Positions 24,032 through 34,500 of a stretch of 64,000 bases of DNA are shown here, one piece after another. Numbering within the stretch: position 1 is the stretch's first letter; every line of letters begins with the position of its first letter. A program made the translations under genes and the position numbers. The stretch lies in contig QKCJ01000049.1 of the NCBI GenBank assembly GCA_003245715.1, positions 62,001 to 126,000 on the forward strand, written 5' to 3'. The notes beneath the pieces were generated by a model. The model did no database searches and had not been told where the DNA came from. It saw only the letters and a list, made by a program, of their open reading frames with translations. Source of the stretch: a bacterium. Lineage in GTDB: Bacteria > Planctomycetota > SZUA-567.

Positions 24032-24841
24032 ATGAAATATTCTGCTCTTGCCCTTGATCTTGATGGTACGCTTCTTAATGAAGTCGGTGAAATAGAGGAT
24101 CATGTGGCGTGCGCGCTGAAATATGCGGTTAAATCCGGAGTAAAGGTGCATCTTGTCTCCGGCAGAATGCATCCGGCGATAATCCCCTTCTGGCAAAAGC
24201 TTGAGCTGGATACCCCAATTATCAGTTACAATGGCTGCAAGATTCAGACTCCGGGGGCGGCAGCGATATATGAAAAAAACCTGCCCGTTGACTTGACGGC
24301 TGATGTCTTTAATTTCTGCGCCAGGAATGATTTGTCAATGAACTCCTACTTTGAGGACAAGCTCTATATCCTTAAGGATAACCAGTATGCCCGCTGGTAT
24401 TCTGAGTATTTCCGCGTCCCTTACCAGATGCTTGAGGATAAATGGCCGGGCGACTCTCCGGTAAAAGTCCTGATGATTGTCAGGGATCAACAGGAATGCG
24501 ATGCAATACATGAGATTGTGAAAAAAGAATTTGGAGACCGGGCCTCAATAACCACCAGCAGCGAACGTTTTATTGAAATTCTGCCGCAGGGGGTCAATAA
24601 AGCCAGCGGACTGCTGCATCTTGCGGAATTAATTTCTGTGCCGCTTGAAAACTGGGTGGCGGCGGGTGATGGCATGAATGACCTTGAAATGCTGCTGGAA
24701 TGCGGTATGGGGCTGGCTGTTGAAAATGGTTCTTCGGCGTTGCTTGCACGGGTCAAGAATACGGTGTCACCTCTTCATAAGGGCGGAATAGAGCGTATCT
24801 TACGGGAATATTTCGGTATTGCCGGGGTTGGCTGCCGTTAG
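24032..24841 (+). CDS. Cof-type HAD-IIB sugar phosphatase family protein
   Basis: A 269-residue hydrolase. Motif I is ALDLDGTLL with nucleophile Asp, motif II is VHLVSGR, a Lys lies in QGVNKASGLLHL and motif IV is AAGDGMNDLEML. The cap is of the IIB type. Family members dephosphorylate sugar phosphates or flavin precursors; the substrate is unknown. I chose ATG 24032 with AGAGG upstream over a longer frame from 23945. Confidence 0.88.
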   Translation: MKYSALALDLDGTLLNEVGEIEDHVACALKYAVKSGVKVHLVSGRMHPAIIPFWQKLELDTPIISYNGCKIQTPGAAAIYEKNLPVDLTADVFNFCARNDLSMNSYFEDKLYILKDNQYARWYSEYFRVPYQMLEDKWPGDSPVKVLMIVRDQQECDAIHEIVKKEFGDRASITTSSERFIEILPQGVNKASGLLHLAELISVPLENWVAAGDGMNDLEMLLECGMGLAVENGSSALLARVKNTVSPLHKGGIERILREYFGIAGVGCR

Positions 24842-24917
24842 AGCTATGAGATAATGCGCGTATTCCCGGATTTGTGGTTTTTCGCTTTCAAAAACGGAAA
24901 AGATTGATATAATGGGT

Positions 24918-24946
24918 TTGACTTGAAAGTTCTATAAATATACTAT
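24918..24946 (+). promoter_or_regulatory. Candidate promoter with dyad
   Basis: TTGACT, 17 bases, TACTAT. TATACT/AGTATA form a dyad over the -10 region. It lies about 110 bases upstream of the acidic membrane protein gene at 25060. Confidence 0.4.
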
Positions 24947-25059
24947 AAATTTAAGTATACAGATGTGGCTAGGTGCAATATTGCCTTGTGAAAATTATGA
25001 TTATGTCTGTGTTTGATTGAAATGATTTGAATTACCGGCCGGCTGAGAGGAATATAACA

Positions 25060-25644
25060 GTGTCCCTTGAAAATGAAATATCGCTAAAACCGGAAACCGT
25101 TGAAGATGATGCTGCGGTTGTGGAAGACGAACAAGCCTCTGAGCAGGAACTGCTTGAAAGTGGTAATGCCATATTGTGTGAGTATTTACCGGAAGAGTTT
25201 CTTGAATCATATGCGCCGATTGAAGACAGTGAGATTGAAAAGGAAGCGGCTGGGGCTGCAGGTGATGAGGCGGCAGGCAAGTCTCTTGACAGGAAACGTT
25301 CAGGTAATCTTGATACAGTGATTATGCGTCCTTCGGAGGTTCGTCGGATGGGCGGGGTCAAGGTGAGCAGCCGCAGAACTTCTGCTTCCGGCGCCTCTTC
25401 CGGCATTAATGCGTCAAGACGTTCAAGAAGAGTTTCTGATGAAGAGCTTACACCCGAAGAACTTGAGCGCCGCAAGCGTAATGATATGCAGGCGAAAATT
25501 ATCATTTATGGCGTAGTTGCCCTGGTTACGGTGCTTTTTGTCGCACTGCTTACCTATAAACTGCCGTTTTATTTTCCGGAAACCTTCCCGGATGGTATCT
25601 GGCCTTGGAGTGAGATTCTGAATACCTATAACGGAGCCGAATAA
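25060..25644 (+). CDS. Acidic single-helix membrane protein of unknown function
   Basis: A 194-residue protein. The first 90 residues are very acidic (VEDDAAVVEDEQASEQELLE); a basic Ser/Arg-rich stretch follows (SSRRTSASGASSG). One membrane helix lies at about 148-170 (IIIYGVVALVTVLFVALLTY). I chose GTG 25060 with GAGAGG nine bases upstream over TTG 25027. No family is recognised. It heads a row of exported and membrane proteins that leads to the kinase gene. Confidence 0.65.
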   Translation: MSLENEISLKPETVEDDAAVVEDEQASEQELLESGNAILCEYLPEEFLESYAPIEDSEIEKEAAGAAGDEAAGKSLDRKRSGNLDTVIMRPSEVRRMGGVKVSSRRTSASGASSGINASRRSRRVSDEELTPEELERRKRNDMQAKIIIYGVVALVTVLFVALLTYKLPFYFPETFPDGIWPWSEILNTYNGAE

Positions 25645-25660
25645 AATAATATTTTAACTG

Positions 25661-25692
25661 GGCGGGTCTGCCAATGACCCGCCTGATTTTGA
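25661..25692 (+). terminator. Hairpin, possible terminator
   Basis: Perfect 8-base arms GGCGGGTC and GACCCGCC around a 7-base loop, followed by TGATTTTGACTT. It lies 16 bases past the 25060 gene; the U-tract is weak. Confidence 0.45.
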
Positions 25693-25732
25693 CTTGTGTT
25701 TTCAACTTTTATCGTAAAAGCGGGGACGGGAA

Positions 25733-26872
25733 ATGTTATTCAAACGCTTTTTTTCTGTGGTTGTTTTTTTCTGTGTTATTTCCGGTTTTGCACTTTATGG
25801 GGCAGACCAGCAGAGGACGGCTCAGGACACACTTGTCGAGTTGGAGCGGATGTCGCGTTCCAGCCGGCTTTCATTTGACGAGTTGCGTACGCTCAATGAG
25901 ACGATCGCGAGAATGCGCGAGTCGATGCGCAAGCGTTCGCGAACCGAGCTTGAGCAGGAGTATATTAACGACCTCAAGAAAGTTCTCATTGATAAGTATA
26001 ATTCAAATGAGAAAGACCGGATGGCGTTGTTCTCGCTGGTGCGTTATCTGATTTATATGGATGAAGCGGAGGAGGCTCTGAAGTATTTCCGCACGAGTAA
26101 CCCTTCCTCCAAGGATGATCTGCAGTGGCGGATGATTGCGCTTGAGATTTATATTCAGCTTGGCGATTATGCGCGGGCATCTTTTTTCTCCAATGAAATA
26201 GATGGTCTTCTTTCGCGGCGCAACCCCCTTAACATGAGTAAGCCTGTCGCGGTAAGTCAGGTTACTGCCTACCGGTTGTATACGCCGAGGGAGAATAAGA
26301 CAATAAAGCCGGGGGATATGCTGACTTTATATATTGAGATTGACGGGGCGAAGTTTGTCGAGAGTAAGGATAGTGCGCGCTGCAGCCTTGATTTCGGTCT
26401 TGAATTGCGGGATCAGCTGCAGAATGTGATTGACCGCAATGATAATTACGGGCGTTATGACCCGGTGTATGCGGGGAAGGTAAATGACCTGCATGCGACA
26501 ATATACTACCGTGTGCCTGGTAATCTTGATTCAGGTAATTATGTTCTGGTTATTAACTGCCGTGATAATTATGCGGAAAATGCCAAGGCGCAGGTTTTCT
26601 ATCCCTTCAGTGTCGGCTCGACGGTGGTTGTGGCTGATAATGAAAAACAGAAGAAAACCGCGGCCAAGGCTGAACTGCTGAAGAGCAAGCTTCTGAGCGG
26701 TTCGGGTAAGGATCTGCTTGAGGATCTCAACTCGTTTGAGGATCTGGATCTTGATGCAACCAAGAAAGATAAAAAGAAGGATACCAAGGACCTTAATGAG
26801 GATTTGCAGAAGATGGGGCTGGATATGAAGCTTGACCGGGCCAAGCGCACAGGCGATCTGCTCAACAAATAA
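25733..26872 (+). CDS. Exported protein of unknown function
   Basis: A 379-residue protein with a signal peptide (LFKRFFSVVVFFCVISGFAL). An alpha-helical N-terminal half follows (ELERMSRSSRLSFDELRTLN and a TPR-like pair around 100-150). A beta-rich domain of about 130 residues follows (KPGDMLTLYIEIDGAKF, YRVPGNLDSGNYVLVINC). The Lys/Asp-rich tail (TKKDKKKDTKDLNEDL) is a coiled coil. I recognise no family. It is close upstream of the EI24-type gene. Confidence 0.65.
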   Translation: MLFKRFFSVVVFFCVISGFALYGADQQRTAQDTLVELERMSRSSRLSFDELRTLNETIARMRESMRKRSRTELEQEYINDLKKVLIDKYNSNEKDRMALFSLVRYLIYMDEAEEALKYFRTSNPSSKDDLQWRMIALEIYIQLGDYARASFFSNEIDGLLSRRNPLNMSKPVAVSQVTAYRLYTPRENKTIKPGDMLTLYIEIDGAKFVESKDSARCSLDFGLELRDQLQNVIDRNDNYGRYDPVYAGKVNDLHATIYYRVPGNLDSGNYVLVINCRDNYAENAKAQVFYPFSVGSTVVVADNEKQKKTAAKAELLKSKLLSGSGKDLLEDLNSFEDLDLDATKKDKKKDTKDLNEDLQKMGLDMKLDRAKRTGDLLNK

Positions 26873-26901
26873 ATGCGGTGCAATCACGAAAGAAGTAAAT
26901 T

Positions 26902-27723
26902 ATGATAAAGGGTTTTATGCGGGGATTTATTCTCCCGTTCAGTGGCGGGGTGCAGGTTCTATCTACTCCGGGTGCGCGGCGCTGGGCTGCGCTGCCGCTT
27001 CTGGTTAATATCCTGTTTTATATTCTGGTGGTCTTTTTCTTTTTCTGGCTGTTGGATATTGTCAAAATCCCTCAGGCCGCCTGGGATTTCTGGGGCGGTA
27101 CGGGGGCGTATCTGGCGGACGCGGTCAACTATCTTGCGCCGTTTCTGAAATGGGTCATTGCCATTCCGCTGGCTGCCACGATCTGCTATTTCAGCTTTAC
27201 CTTTGTTGGAATGTTAGTGGCGACACCGTTTAATGATATTCTGTCCGAGAAGCTTGAGATGGCGATCACGCGCGGGGATTTTGAGGGTAAGATTCCGCTA
27301 AAGATGACAGTGAACGCTTTCTTTATCAGTATGTACAGTACGGCGCGCTTCTTTTTCAAGCAGATGGTTTACTCGCTTATCTGCCTGCCGCTGTTGCTGA
27401 TACCTGGCGTGGGGGCGGTGCTGCTTTTTCTTGTGACTTCATATTATGCCGGGATCGGTTTTCTCGATATCGGTATGGCCAGAAACTATCTGCGTTACCG
27501 GCATAAAATGGCGGCTGTGCGCAATCACCGCTGGGAGGTTCTGGGGCTAGGGGCGGCGATGGAGCTGATGTTTCTTGTGCCGTTTGCGGGGTTGTTTGTG
27601 CTGCCGCTTGGCGTGGCGGGGGGGACGCTGCTTTATTGTGACATAGACTGGCAGGAGTTGCTTACCCGGGAAGGTCTTGAGAGTCCGGCGGGCTTTAATC
27701 CTCCGGTTGTTCAGGTAAAATAG
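26902..27723 (+). CDS. EI24/CysZ-type membrane protein
   Basis: A 273-residue protein with the pattern of the EI24 (PF07264)/CysZ family: an amphipathic start (GFILPFSGGVQVLSTPGARR), two helices, then LVATPFNDILSEKLEM and a C-terminal FLVPFAGLFVLPLGVAGGT. CysZ is a sulfate permease in E. coli; many homologues have no assigned substrate. No cysteine-synthesis genes are near. Confidence 0.75.
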   Translation: MIKGFMRGFILPFSGGVQVLSTPGARRWAALPLLVNILFYILVVFFFFWLLDIVKIPQAAWDFWGGTGAYLADAVNYLAPFLKWVIAIPLAATICYFSFTFVGMLVATPFNDILSEKLEMAITRGDFEGKIPLKMTVNAFFISMYSTARFFFKQMVYSLICLPLLLIPGVGAVLLFLVTSYYAGIGFLDIGMARNYLRYRHKMAAVRNHRWEVLGLGAAMELMFLVPFAGLFVLPLGVAGGTLLYCDIDWQELLTREGLESPAGFNPPVVQVK

Positions 27724-27777
27724 TCTTTTTGTTTGGTGATTTGCGCTGCTCTTAGCGTTCGGGAAAAGATCAGGTTT

Positions 27778-30540
27778 ATGGCAGAGAATGCTGGTGATAG
27801 TCAGGAAAAATCCTCGGAGATATCTTCAAGGCTTCTGAAGATTCCGGGGGATGTGCTGCTTGATCTTTTTGATGGAGCGGAGAAAGAGTCGCCGATTTCC
27901 GAGCGCAATCTCGGGGAGAGATATAACTTCTGTGATGTCCTTGGCGAGGGCGGGCAGGGGGTGGTTATACGTGCGCGTGACAGTCTGTTGCAGCGTGATG
28001 TGGCAATCAAGGCCCTAAAAAAACGCCATGACCTTGAGCATGAAAAAATGCTTGAGCGTGAAGCGGTTCTATGCGGCCGGCTTGAGCATCCCAATATCCT
28101 TCCGACTTACGACCTGGTATATGATGAATCTGAGAGTCCGCTCTTTGTTATGAAAAAAATCGAGGGGCGGACCCTTGATGACCTGCTTGATGAGCTTAAG
28201 CGTACCGGCGGGCTCGTCCGGTCACGTCTGCGTCTTCTTAATATTTTTCTTCAGGTTCTTAACGCCATGGATTTTGCCCATTCGCGCAAGGTTCTGCATC
28301 TTGACCTGAAGCCCGGCAATATCTCCCTTGGGTCGTTTGGCGAGGTTTATGTCATTGACTGGGGCTTTGCCAGCGTTCTTGATGATGCGCCGCAGAAAAT
28401 TGCTGGCGGCACGATGCACTATATGTCGCCTGAGCGTATCGGGAAACTGCCTTTTGACGAGCGTGCGGATATTTTTTCGCTTGGGGTGATGCTGTACCGG
28501 CTGATGACCGGGCGCCATCCGCGCAATACCGGTGAGATGTCTTTCAAGGAATATAAGGCTAAATACCGTGAGCTGCCGGTGATTGAGCCGCGTGAGCGCG
28601 ATCGGACGATTGCGCCTGAGCTTGGTGCGATTATCATGAAAGCGATGGCGGTAAATCCGGACGAGCGCTACCGGGGGGCGCATGAATTTGCGACTGACCT
28701 TGTACGTTTTATGGATATGCTGCCGGTCAGTGCTTATGATGAGGGAGTGTATGGCCGGGTGCGGCGTTATTGCCGCAAGCACAGGCGGCAGGTTATTGGT
28801 GCGGCGGCGGGTCTTGTACTGCTGAGTATAACGGTGGTTGCTATCTGGCAGAGTCATCTGGCTGAAGAGAGCAAGGCTAAAGCCGAGAAGGCGCGGATAC
28901 AGCTGGAGCTTGACCGGGCGGAAGCTGAGCAGAAACGCAGGGAAGCGACCAGAAGGCGTTATGCTTCGCGGCGGGTGCTTGACCGGGCGCTTGATCTGTA
29001 TGACAAGGTCAGGCCGGCTATTGAGAATGAGTCGGAGAATTCCCGCAAGCAGGCGCTGATTGCTCCGGCGATTGCGAAATTTAATGAAGCTGTCGCTATT
29101 GACCCTGAATACGCCGAGGCTTATGAGCGACGGGGCAGGGCGTACCAGCTGGCGTTTAAATTTAATTCCGCGCTCAATGATTTTCAGTCCGCCTTCAAGC
29201 TTGATCCTTCCTATATTATGTCGCTTTATGAAGCGGGGATGTTGCTGGCGGATGTCTTTAAGGAACCGGAAAAGGCGCGGGAGAAGTTCCGCCAGATGCA
29301 GGAACTGTTTCCCGGTGATGAGTACGCAGAGCTTGGACAGGCGCGGGTTGATCTGGTTGAGGCTGATCATTACCTCAAGCTCAAGCCTGATGAGAAGGGT
29401 TATGCTGCGCGTATCGAAAGTGCCAACGAGCTATACCGGCGTACCCTGAACCGTTGCGACCAGATAGAAACGGCAAACCCGGCGCTCAGTGATGTCTGGT
29501 ATATCCGGGGGCTGATTTATCAGAAGAGCCCCGAGCATAAAGACCCGGCCAAGGCACTGGCTGCTTATGACCGTTATCTTTCATCAAGGCGCGACAGTCC
29601 GTCGGCTTTCCATAACCGGGGGGATGCGAAGAAAGACCTTGGCGATGTTGACGGGGCGATTGCGGATTATACCGAAGCGCTGAGTATTAATCCTGAATTT
29701 ATCTGGTCGATGCGAAACCGCGGATATCTCCTGTACCGCGAGAAGAATCAGCCGGAGAAGGCGCTGTTTGATATTAACCGGGCAATAGAGCTGGCACCGG
29801 ATAATTACTGGAGTTATATGGACCGCGGCGCGGTTTATGGCGGCATGAGACAGTACCGGAAAGCTGTTGAAGAATATCTGCATGCGCTGAAACTGTCGCC
29901 GGATAATCCGCGGATACTCTACCGACTCGGGGTGGAGCATATGTATCTGCAGGATCCGCAGAAGGCGGAAGATTATTTTACTCAGGCAATAGATAACAGT
30001 GCTGACGCTTCAAATGCAATTACCTATCATCGCCGGGGCTGCGCGCGTCTGGCGCTTGGTAAGTATGCAGATGCGGTGAGTGATTTTGAGAACTCGTTGC
30101 GCACCCGTGAAGATGGTGCGATTTATCCGCAGCTGATGCGTTTTCTGGCGTTTCGTTTTTCTGGTTTGCCGGTTGACATGAATGAATTCGGCAAGGCTCT
30201 GGTTGCGCCTGAGGATAAGCCATGGCTGACCGGGGTTGCGAGTTATTATCTAAACGAAGCGCATGAGGTGGACGTCCTGAAGCTTGCGGGGGATCCGTTT
30301 GCCGAGTTTGCTGGTAAAGGGATACTTTATCACGGTGAGCCGGAGCAGAAGAAAATTCTGCTTGAAAAATCAAAGAATCTCGCGGCTGTCTGTGAGGTGC
30401 GGTTCTATCTTGGCTGCTACGCTTTAAGCGGTGGTGACAAGGAAAATGCGCGTCGGCATTTTCAGGCATCGGTTGATACTGGCGAGCATCTTTATATGGA
30501 ACAAGCCCTGTCGCGATATTTTTTGAAAATGACTGAATGA
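27778..30540 (+). CDS. Transmembrane Ser/Thr protein kinase with C-terminal TPR array
   Basis: A 920-residue protein. The kinase domain spans about 48-310: glycine loop LGEGGQGVV (55-63), ATP Lys78 in VAIK, catalytic loop HLDLKPGN (174-181) and DWG (194-196) in place of DFG. The Arg before the catalytic Asp is Leu, so it is a non-RD kinase. One membrane helix lies at about 337-357, then a charged coiled coil, then about ten TPR units to the end. I chose ATG 27778 with CAGG upstream. The next gene is an ECF sigma factor, and kinase-sigma pairs of this kind are known in planctomycetes and relatives. Confidence 0.9.
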   Translation: MAENAGDSQEKSSEISSRLLKIPGDVLLDLFDGAEKESPISERNLGERYNFCDVLGEGGQGVVIRARDSLLQRDVAIKALKKRHDLEHEKMLEREAVLCGRLEHPNILPTYDLVYDESESPLFVMKKIEGRTLDDLLDELKRTGGLVRSRLRLLNIFLQVLNAMDFAHSRKVLHLDLKPGNISLGSFGEVYVIDWGFASVLDDAPQKIAGGTMHYMSPERIGKLPFDERADIFSLGVMLYRLMTGRHPRNTGEMSFKEYKAKYRELPVIEPRERDRTIAPELGAIIMKAMAVNPDERYRGAHEFATDLVRFMDMLPVSAYDEGVYGRVRRYCRKHRRQVIGAAAGLVLLSITVVAIWQSHLAEESKAKAEKARIQLELDRAEAEQKRREATRRRYASRRVLDRALDLYDKVRPAIENESENSRKQALIAPAIAKFNEAVAIDPEYAEAYERRGRAYQLAFKFNSALNDFQSAFKLDPSYIMSLYEAGMLLADVFKEPEKAREKFRQMQELFPGDEYAELGQARVDLVEADHYLKLKPDEKGYAARIESANELYRRTLNRCDQIETANPALSDVWYIRGLIYQKSPEHKDPAKALAAYDRYLSSRRDSPSAFHNRGDAKKDLGDVDGAIADYTEALSINPEFIWSMRNRGYLLYREKNQPEKALFDINRAIELAPDNYWSYMDRGAVYGGMRQYRKAVEEYLHALKLSPDNPRILYRLGVEHMYLQDPQKAEDYFTQAIDNSADASNAITYHRRGCARLALGKYADAVSDFENSLRTREDGAIYPQLMRFLAFRFSGLPVDMNEFGKALVAPEDKPWLTGVASYYLNEAHEVDVLKLAGDPFAEFAGKGILYHGEPEQKKILLEKSKNLAAVCEVRFYLGCYALSGGDKENARRHFQASVDTGEHLYMEQALSRYFLKMTE

Positions 30541-30617
30541 TTTCAGGCAAATAGTCGATAACGCTTCTGCGGGGGGAAGTGATTCCTCATATTATCCGCA
30601 TTTTAGGAGAGCTAATT

Positions 30618-31355
30618 TTGGCGGAAATGGAAATGATATCTGGTCCCAGCCATTTCAGGACAACGGCCTGGAGTGTGGTTATTGGTGCGCAGGAAGATGA
30701 CGGCCACCAGAAGCATGACTGCCTCTCCAGATTGTGTAAAACTTACTGGAAACCAGTATATCAGTATATCCGCAGGCGTGGTTTGAGCCATGACGAAGCG
30801 CGGGATATGACTCAGGAATATTTCACCACGTTCCTTGAGAAGGATTTCGTTTTAACTGCTGACCGCGAGCGTGGCAAATTTCGCACCTTTGTTCTGGTCA
30901 CAGTCAACCGTTTTCTGACCAAGCAACTCACCCGTCGCAGCAAACGCGAAGCCAGGCTTAATATCATCATCCCGACTGAAGATGACGGCGAAGAGTTTAT
31001 GCTGCCGGAACTTGCCATTAAAGAAACCGCTGAGGATGAATTTAACCGGCGCTGGGCGCTCTCGATAATCGAGTCAACCCTTGAGCATATGAAGGAAGAG
31101 TGCCGTAGCGGTAATAAGAAATATTACTATCAGGCATTGGAGTTGTTCTTGGAGAGTGCGGCGAGTTCACATTCTTTGAGTTACCGTGAAATGGCCCAGC
31201 GGCTTGATGTCAGTGAGGTTGATATAACCAATTACCTCTTCCGGGGGCGTAATATCTTCCAGAAGCTGCTGCGTGAGGAAATACGCCAGTCTGTTTCTTC
31301 CGAGAGTGCTATTGATGAGGAAATCGAGGCGCTCAAAGAATATCTGCGTGCATGA
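30618..31355 (+). CDS. ECF-type RNA polymerase sigma factor
   Basis: A protein of about 245 residues. Region 2 shows LSRLCKTYWKPVYQYIRRRG and EARDMTQEYFTTFLEKDF, then RGKFRTFVLVTVNRFL. Region 4 shows LSYREMAQRLDVSEVDITNY. It belongs to the ECF branch found beside Ser/Thr kinases in planctomycetes and acidobacteria. I chose TTG 30618 with GGAGAG six bases upstream; ATG 30627 is the alternative. It follows the kinase gene by 77 bases. No anti-sigma factor is visible; activation by phosphorylation or by the kinase's TPRs is inference. Confidence 0.85.
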   Translation: MAEMEMISGPSHFRTTAWSVVIGAQEDDGHQKHDCLSRLCKTYWKPVYQYIRRRGLSHDEARDMTQEYFTTFLEKDFVLTADRERGKFRTFVLVTVNRFLTKQLTRRSKREARLNIIIPTEDDGEEFMLPELAIKETAEDEFNRRWALSIIESTLEHMKEECRSGNKKYYYQALELFLESAASSHSLSYREMAQRLDVSEVDITNYLFRGRNIFQKLLREEIRQSVSSESAIDEEIEALKEYLRA

Positions 31356-31383
31356 TACGAAAAATTTAACCTGAAATAACCTT

Positions 31384-31420
31384 CGCTGTTTCCTGTAATT
31401 GGGAGCAGCGTTTTTTCTTG
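31384..31420 (+). terminator. Rho-independent terminator
   Basis: Arms CGCTGTTTCC and GGGAGCAGCG (10 pairs with wobbles) around a 7-base loop, followed by TTTTTTCTTG. It ends the kinase-sigma operon. Confidence 0.85.
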
Positions 31421-31467
31421 TTATTGAGTTGTCTTTATTATTTCAGGGATATTATTGTGTACCGGAG

Positions 31468-31495
31468 TTGAAAAAAGAAGCGGTATCTGTACAAT
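31468..31495 (+). promoter_or_regulatory. Candidate sigma70 promoter
   Basis: TTGAAA, 16 bases, TACAAT. It lies about 60 bases before the start of the large TPR/transglutaminase gene. Confidence 0.5.
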
Positions 31496-31557
31496 TTCAT
31501 CCACGAAATCCGTCTATGGCAAGTTGGCAGTTTGTCCATAAAAACAGGAACTGACAA

Positions 31558-34500
31558 ATGAAAAAAATCCTTATTCTGATAAATCTGATAATTGCGTGCA
31601 GTCTTCTTTATGCTGGGGAGGAAGGCGCTGCTGTTGCAGAAGCCGAGAGTATGCCGGCAATCAGCGGCGCTGAACGTGACAGTCTGCTTGATGAGGCTGA
31701 GAAGTATGAATTGCGCGGTGAGCGCTACAGCGCGCAGACGGAGTATGAATCGGCGCTTGCTGCAGTCATGCAGCGGATTTCTGATAACAAAGAGCCGGAG
31801 TATAACTCGGCTCTGGCGGAATTTGTAATTGAGAAGATTCTTGAGATCTCGTCATTTACCTGTGAAAACGCTCAGGCACTCGAGAGCCTTCAGCATGCTG
31901 TTGCTGGTAAAGACCTGCTGGCCTTTCTCCGGCGCAGGGTGGATATGGCGCAGATTGAATTGTATATGCGCCTTGGTGAGGGGGGGAAAGCGGGTGAAGT
32001 TGCCGCCAGCGCCGGGGTGGTGCGTGATTGGTTTTTTAATCTTTATTCCGAGAATAATGAAAGCAAGGGTAGTATCGGTGCGGGGGTGTTTCATAAAATA
32101 ACCTCACCTTCAGGAGTTGTCGAGCCTGATGTATTTATTAATGATTCAAGGCTTCATTCCTTGATCGCTTCTACCGTTATCGTCAACAGCTCCGATAAGC
32201 CAGTGGAGGTATCGCTTAAGGTAGACAGCCGCTCGGCTTTCAAATTATCGGTAAACGGTATTGAAGCGGCCGGGGATAATATTTACCGTGAACGTCTTGA
32301 AGAGGTCAAGGTTGTAAGCTTCAGCATAAAACCCGGCAAGTCACTTGTCCAGCTCAAGTTCCCTGCTGAAAGGGAGAAGGAGACCGCTTTCAGGGTTTGT
32401 CTGTATGTCTCTGAAGCTGAGCTGAAAAAACAGCTCACATTTCTTGAGAAGGCCCAATTAGTTGAAGAAGCAATTAAAACATTATCAACGGACAAACCGG
32501 CAATGCTCAGAACCAATCTGCAGGTACTGACAGTAGATCCGGGCGCTTCGCGGATCTTTGCTTCGCTGGTTAAAGTCAATGTCAAGGATTACCGCGCGGC
32601 GTATTATCTGGGTTATCTTTTAAGCCGCAGGCAGTTACTGGGCCGTCACTCGACAGCTCCGGGGCAGCTACTGATGCAGGCCGCAAAAGGGGACAAGTCT
32701 TCAGGGATTTATTTTCTGGCGCTGGCCAGAGCCAATGACCAGTCGGGGCGCGCGCGTCCTGACCGGGATGAAAACATGCGCCGCCTGTCACTGCAGAAAG
32801 TCATCGAGATAATGCCTGAGAGTGTCAGCGCCCTTACTGATCTGGCGCGTTATTATATGGATTCGGTCGGCAGCCTTGAGAAGGCGGATAATTTCCTCAA
32901 GCTGGCTTTAAAGAATAATCCCCAGTCGGTTGAAGCTAATCTCGCGCTTGCTGACCTTTACCGCAAACGCGGTTGGGGGGCAAGGGCGTATTCACTGCTA
33001 GCCGAGGTTGCAAAGAGAAATCCGGTAATTGGAAAATTGCGTCTATTTGAGGGAGAGCTTGCCCTGCAGTTTTCCCAGGTAGGTTTGGCGCTTGATTCAA
33101 TGGAGCAGGCGTATAAATCAGACCGGACTGATATCGGTGCCTTCACCCGTTATGCCGGCCAGCTTCATTCGTCTGGCAAAAGTGACAATTGGCTTGCAGC
33201 GGTTAATTCCTATCGTACTTTATTTCCGTATGACGTTGCTCCTCTGGTTGATCTGATTGAGTATTATCTGCGGGAAAATGATTTCATCAAGGCGCAGGAA
33301 TATCTTGCGGTGCTTGGCGGGATAAATTCGGAGTCTGGTGATTTCCTGCGATTATCCGGTAATCTCGCCCAGCTTAAGGGGGATGAGAAAAAAGCTCTTG
33401 AGTATTATAAAAAAGCTAATCAGGCCGATACCTCCGATGTCAGCCTGCGCGACTATTTGGCTTATAAGGGTGTAACTGAGCCCTCACCGCTTACCGATAT
33501 CGCCAGTATCGCCGATTACGCGGGCGAGTTTTCCTACTTCAAGGCCCAGCCCGGTGATGAGCGGGTTTATCTTCTTGATGAGCAGGTTGATGAGCTTTAC
33601 GCTGATACGACAAAGAGCCGCAGCCATAATTCCGTTATCCGAATTCTTGATGACACCGGAGCGCAGAAAACACGGCGCACGCCTATCTGGTATGATGGCG
33701 AGTATGAAGATGTGAAGGTCTTGCTTGCCCAGGTGCATCACACAAACGGAACCAGCAGTACCGCGCAGACGGTGCCAATCTCGCGCTCTGGCGACAAGCA
33801 GGTTGTGCTGGTTGTCTTCCCGGCACTGGTCAAGGGGGATATTGTCGAGCTAAAATATACGATAAGCCAGCTCAAGCCTGATTTCTTCGGCGAGTATTTT
33901 GGCGATATTCATATCTTTAAAAAGTTTGATCCGGTTCTGCGCGCGCGTTATGTTCTGATTACGCCGAAGAAACGTGATATCTATTTTCATATTCTTAATG
34001 GCGCACCTGAGCCGAAGGTTGATAAGGACGGCGACAAGGTGGTGCGTTCCTGGCAGATGAGCAACCTCGAATCCATGGCCGCAGAACCGTTTATGCCGAG
34101 ACTTGCCGCGCTCTCGCCGGTTGTGCAGGTCTCCACTTTCAAGGACTGGGACACCCTTGCCAAATGGTACTGGAACCTGATTAAGGACCAGAATATAACC
34201 AATGCCGAGATCAGCGAGAAGGTTAAGGAACTCACTGCCGGGGTACAGACCGACCGTGAAAAGCTGGCGGCAATTTATGACTGGGTTATAAAAAATGTCC
34301 GCAATAATGCCTGGGAGTTCGGTGTGCATGGGTATAAGCCCTATAACGCCGGGGCTATCTTTACCCGCCGCTTTGGTGACTGTAAGGATAAGGCGACACT
34401 GATTAATGTAATGGCGCGTGAGGCTGGTATTGATGCGTGGCCTCTCTTGCTGCGCTCGGTTGATCCGTCGGAGCCGGCCAGCGGGCGTACAGCAGAAGAT

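Noticed and set aside
28222-29370. 382-residue antisense ORF inside the kinase gene
   Set aside because: It lies wholly on the opposite strand of a clear kinase/TPR gene, has basic Arg/Pro-rich composition typical of antisense frames and has no ribosome site.
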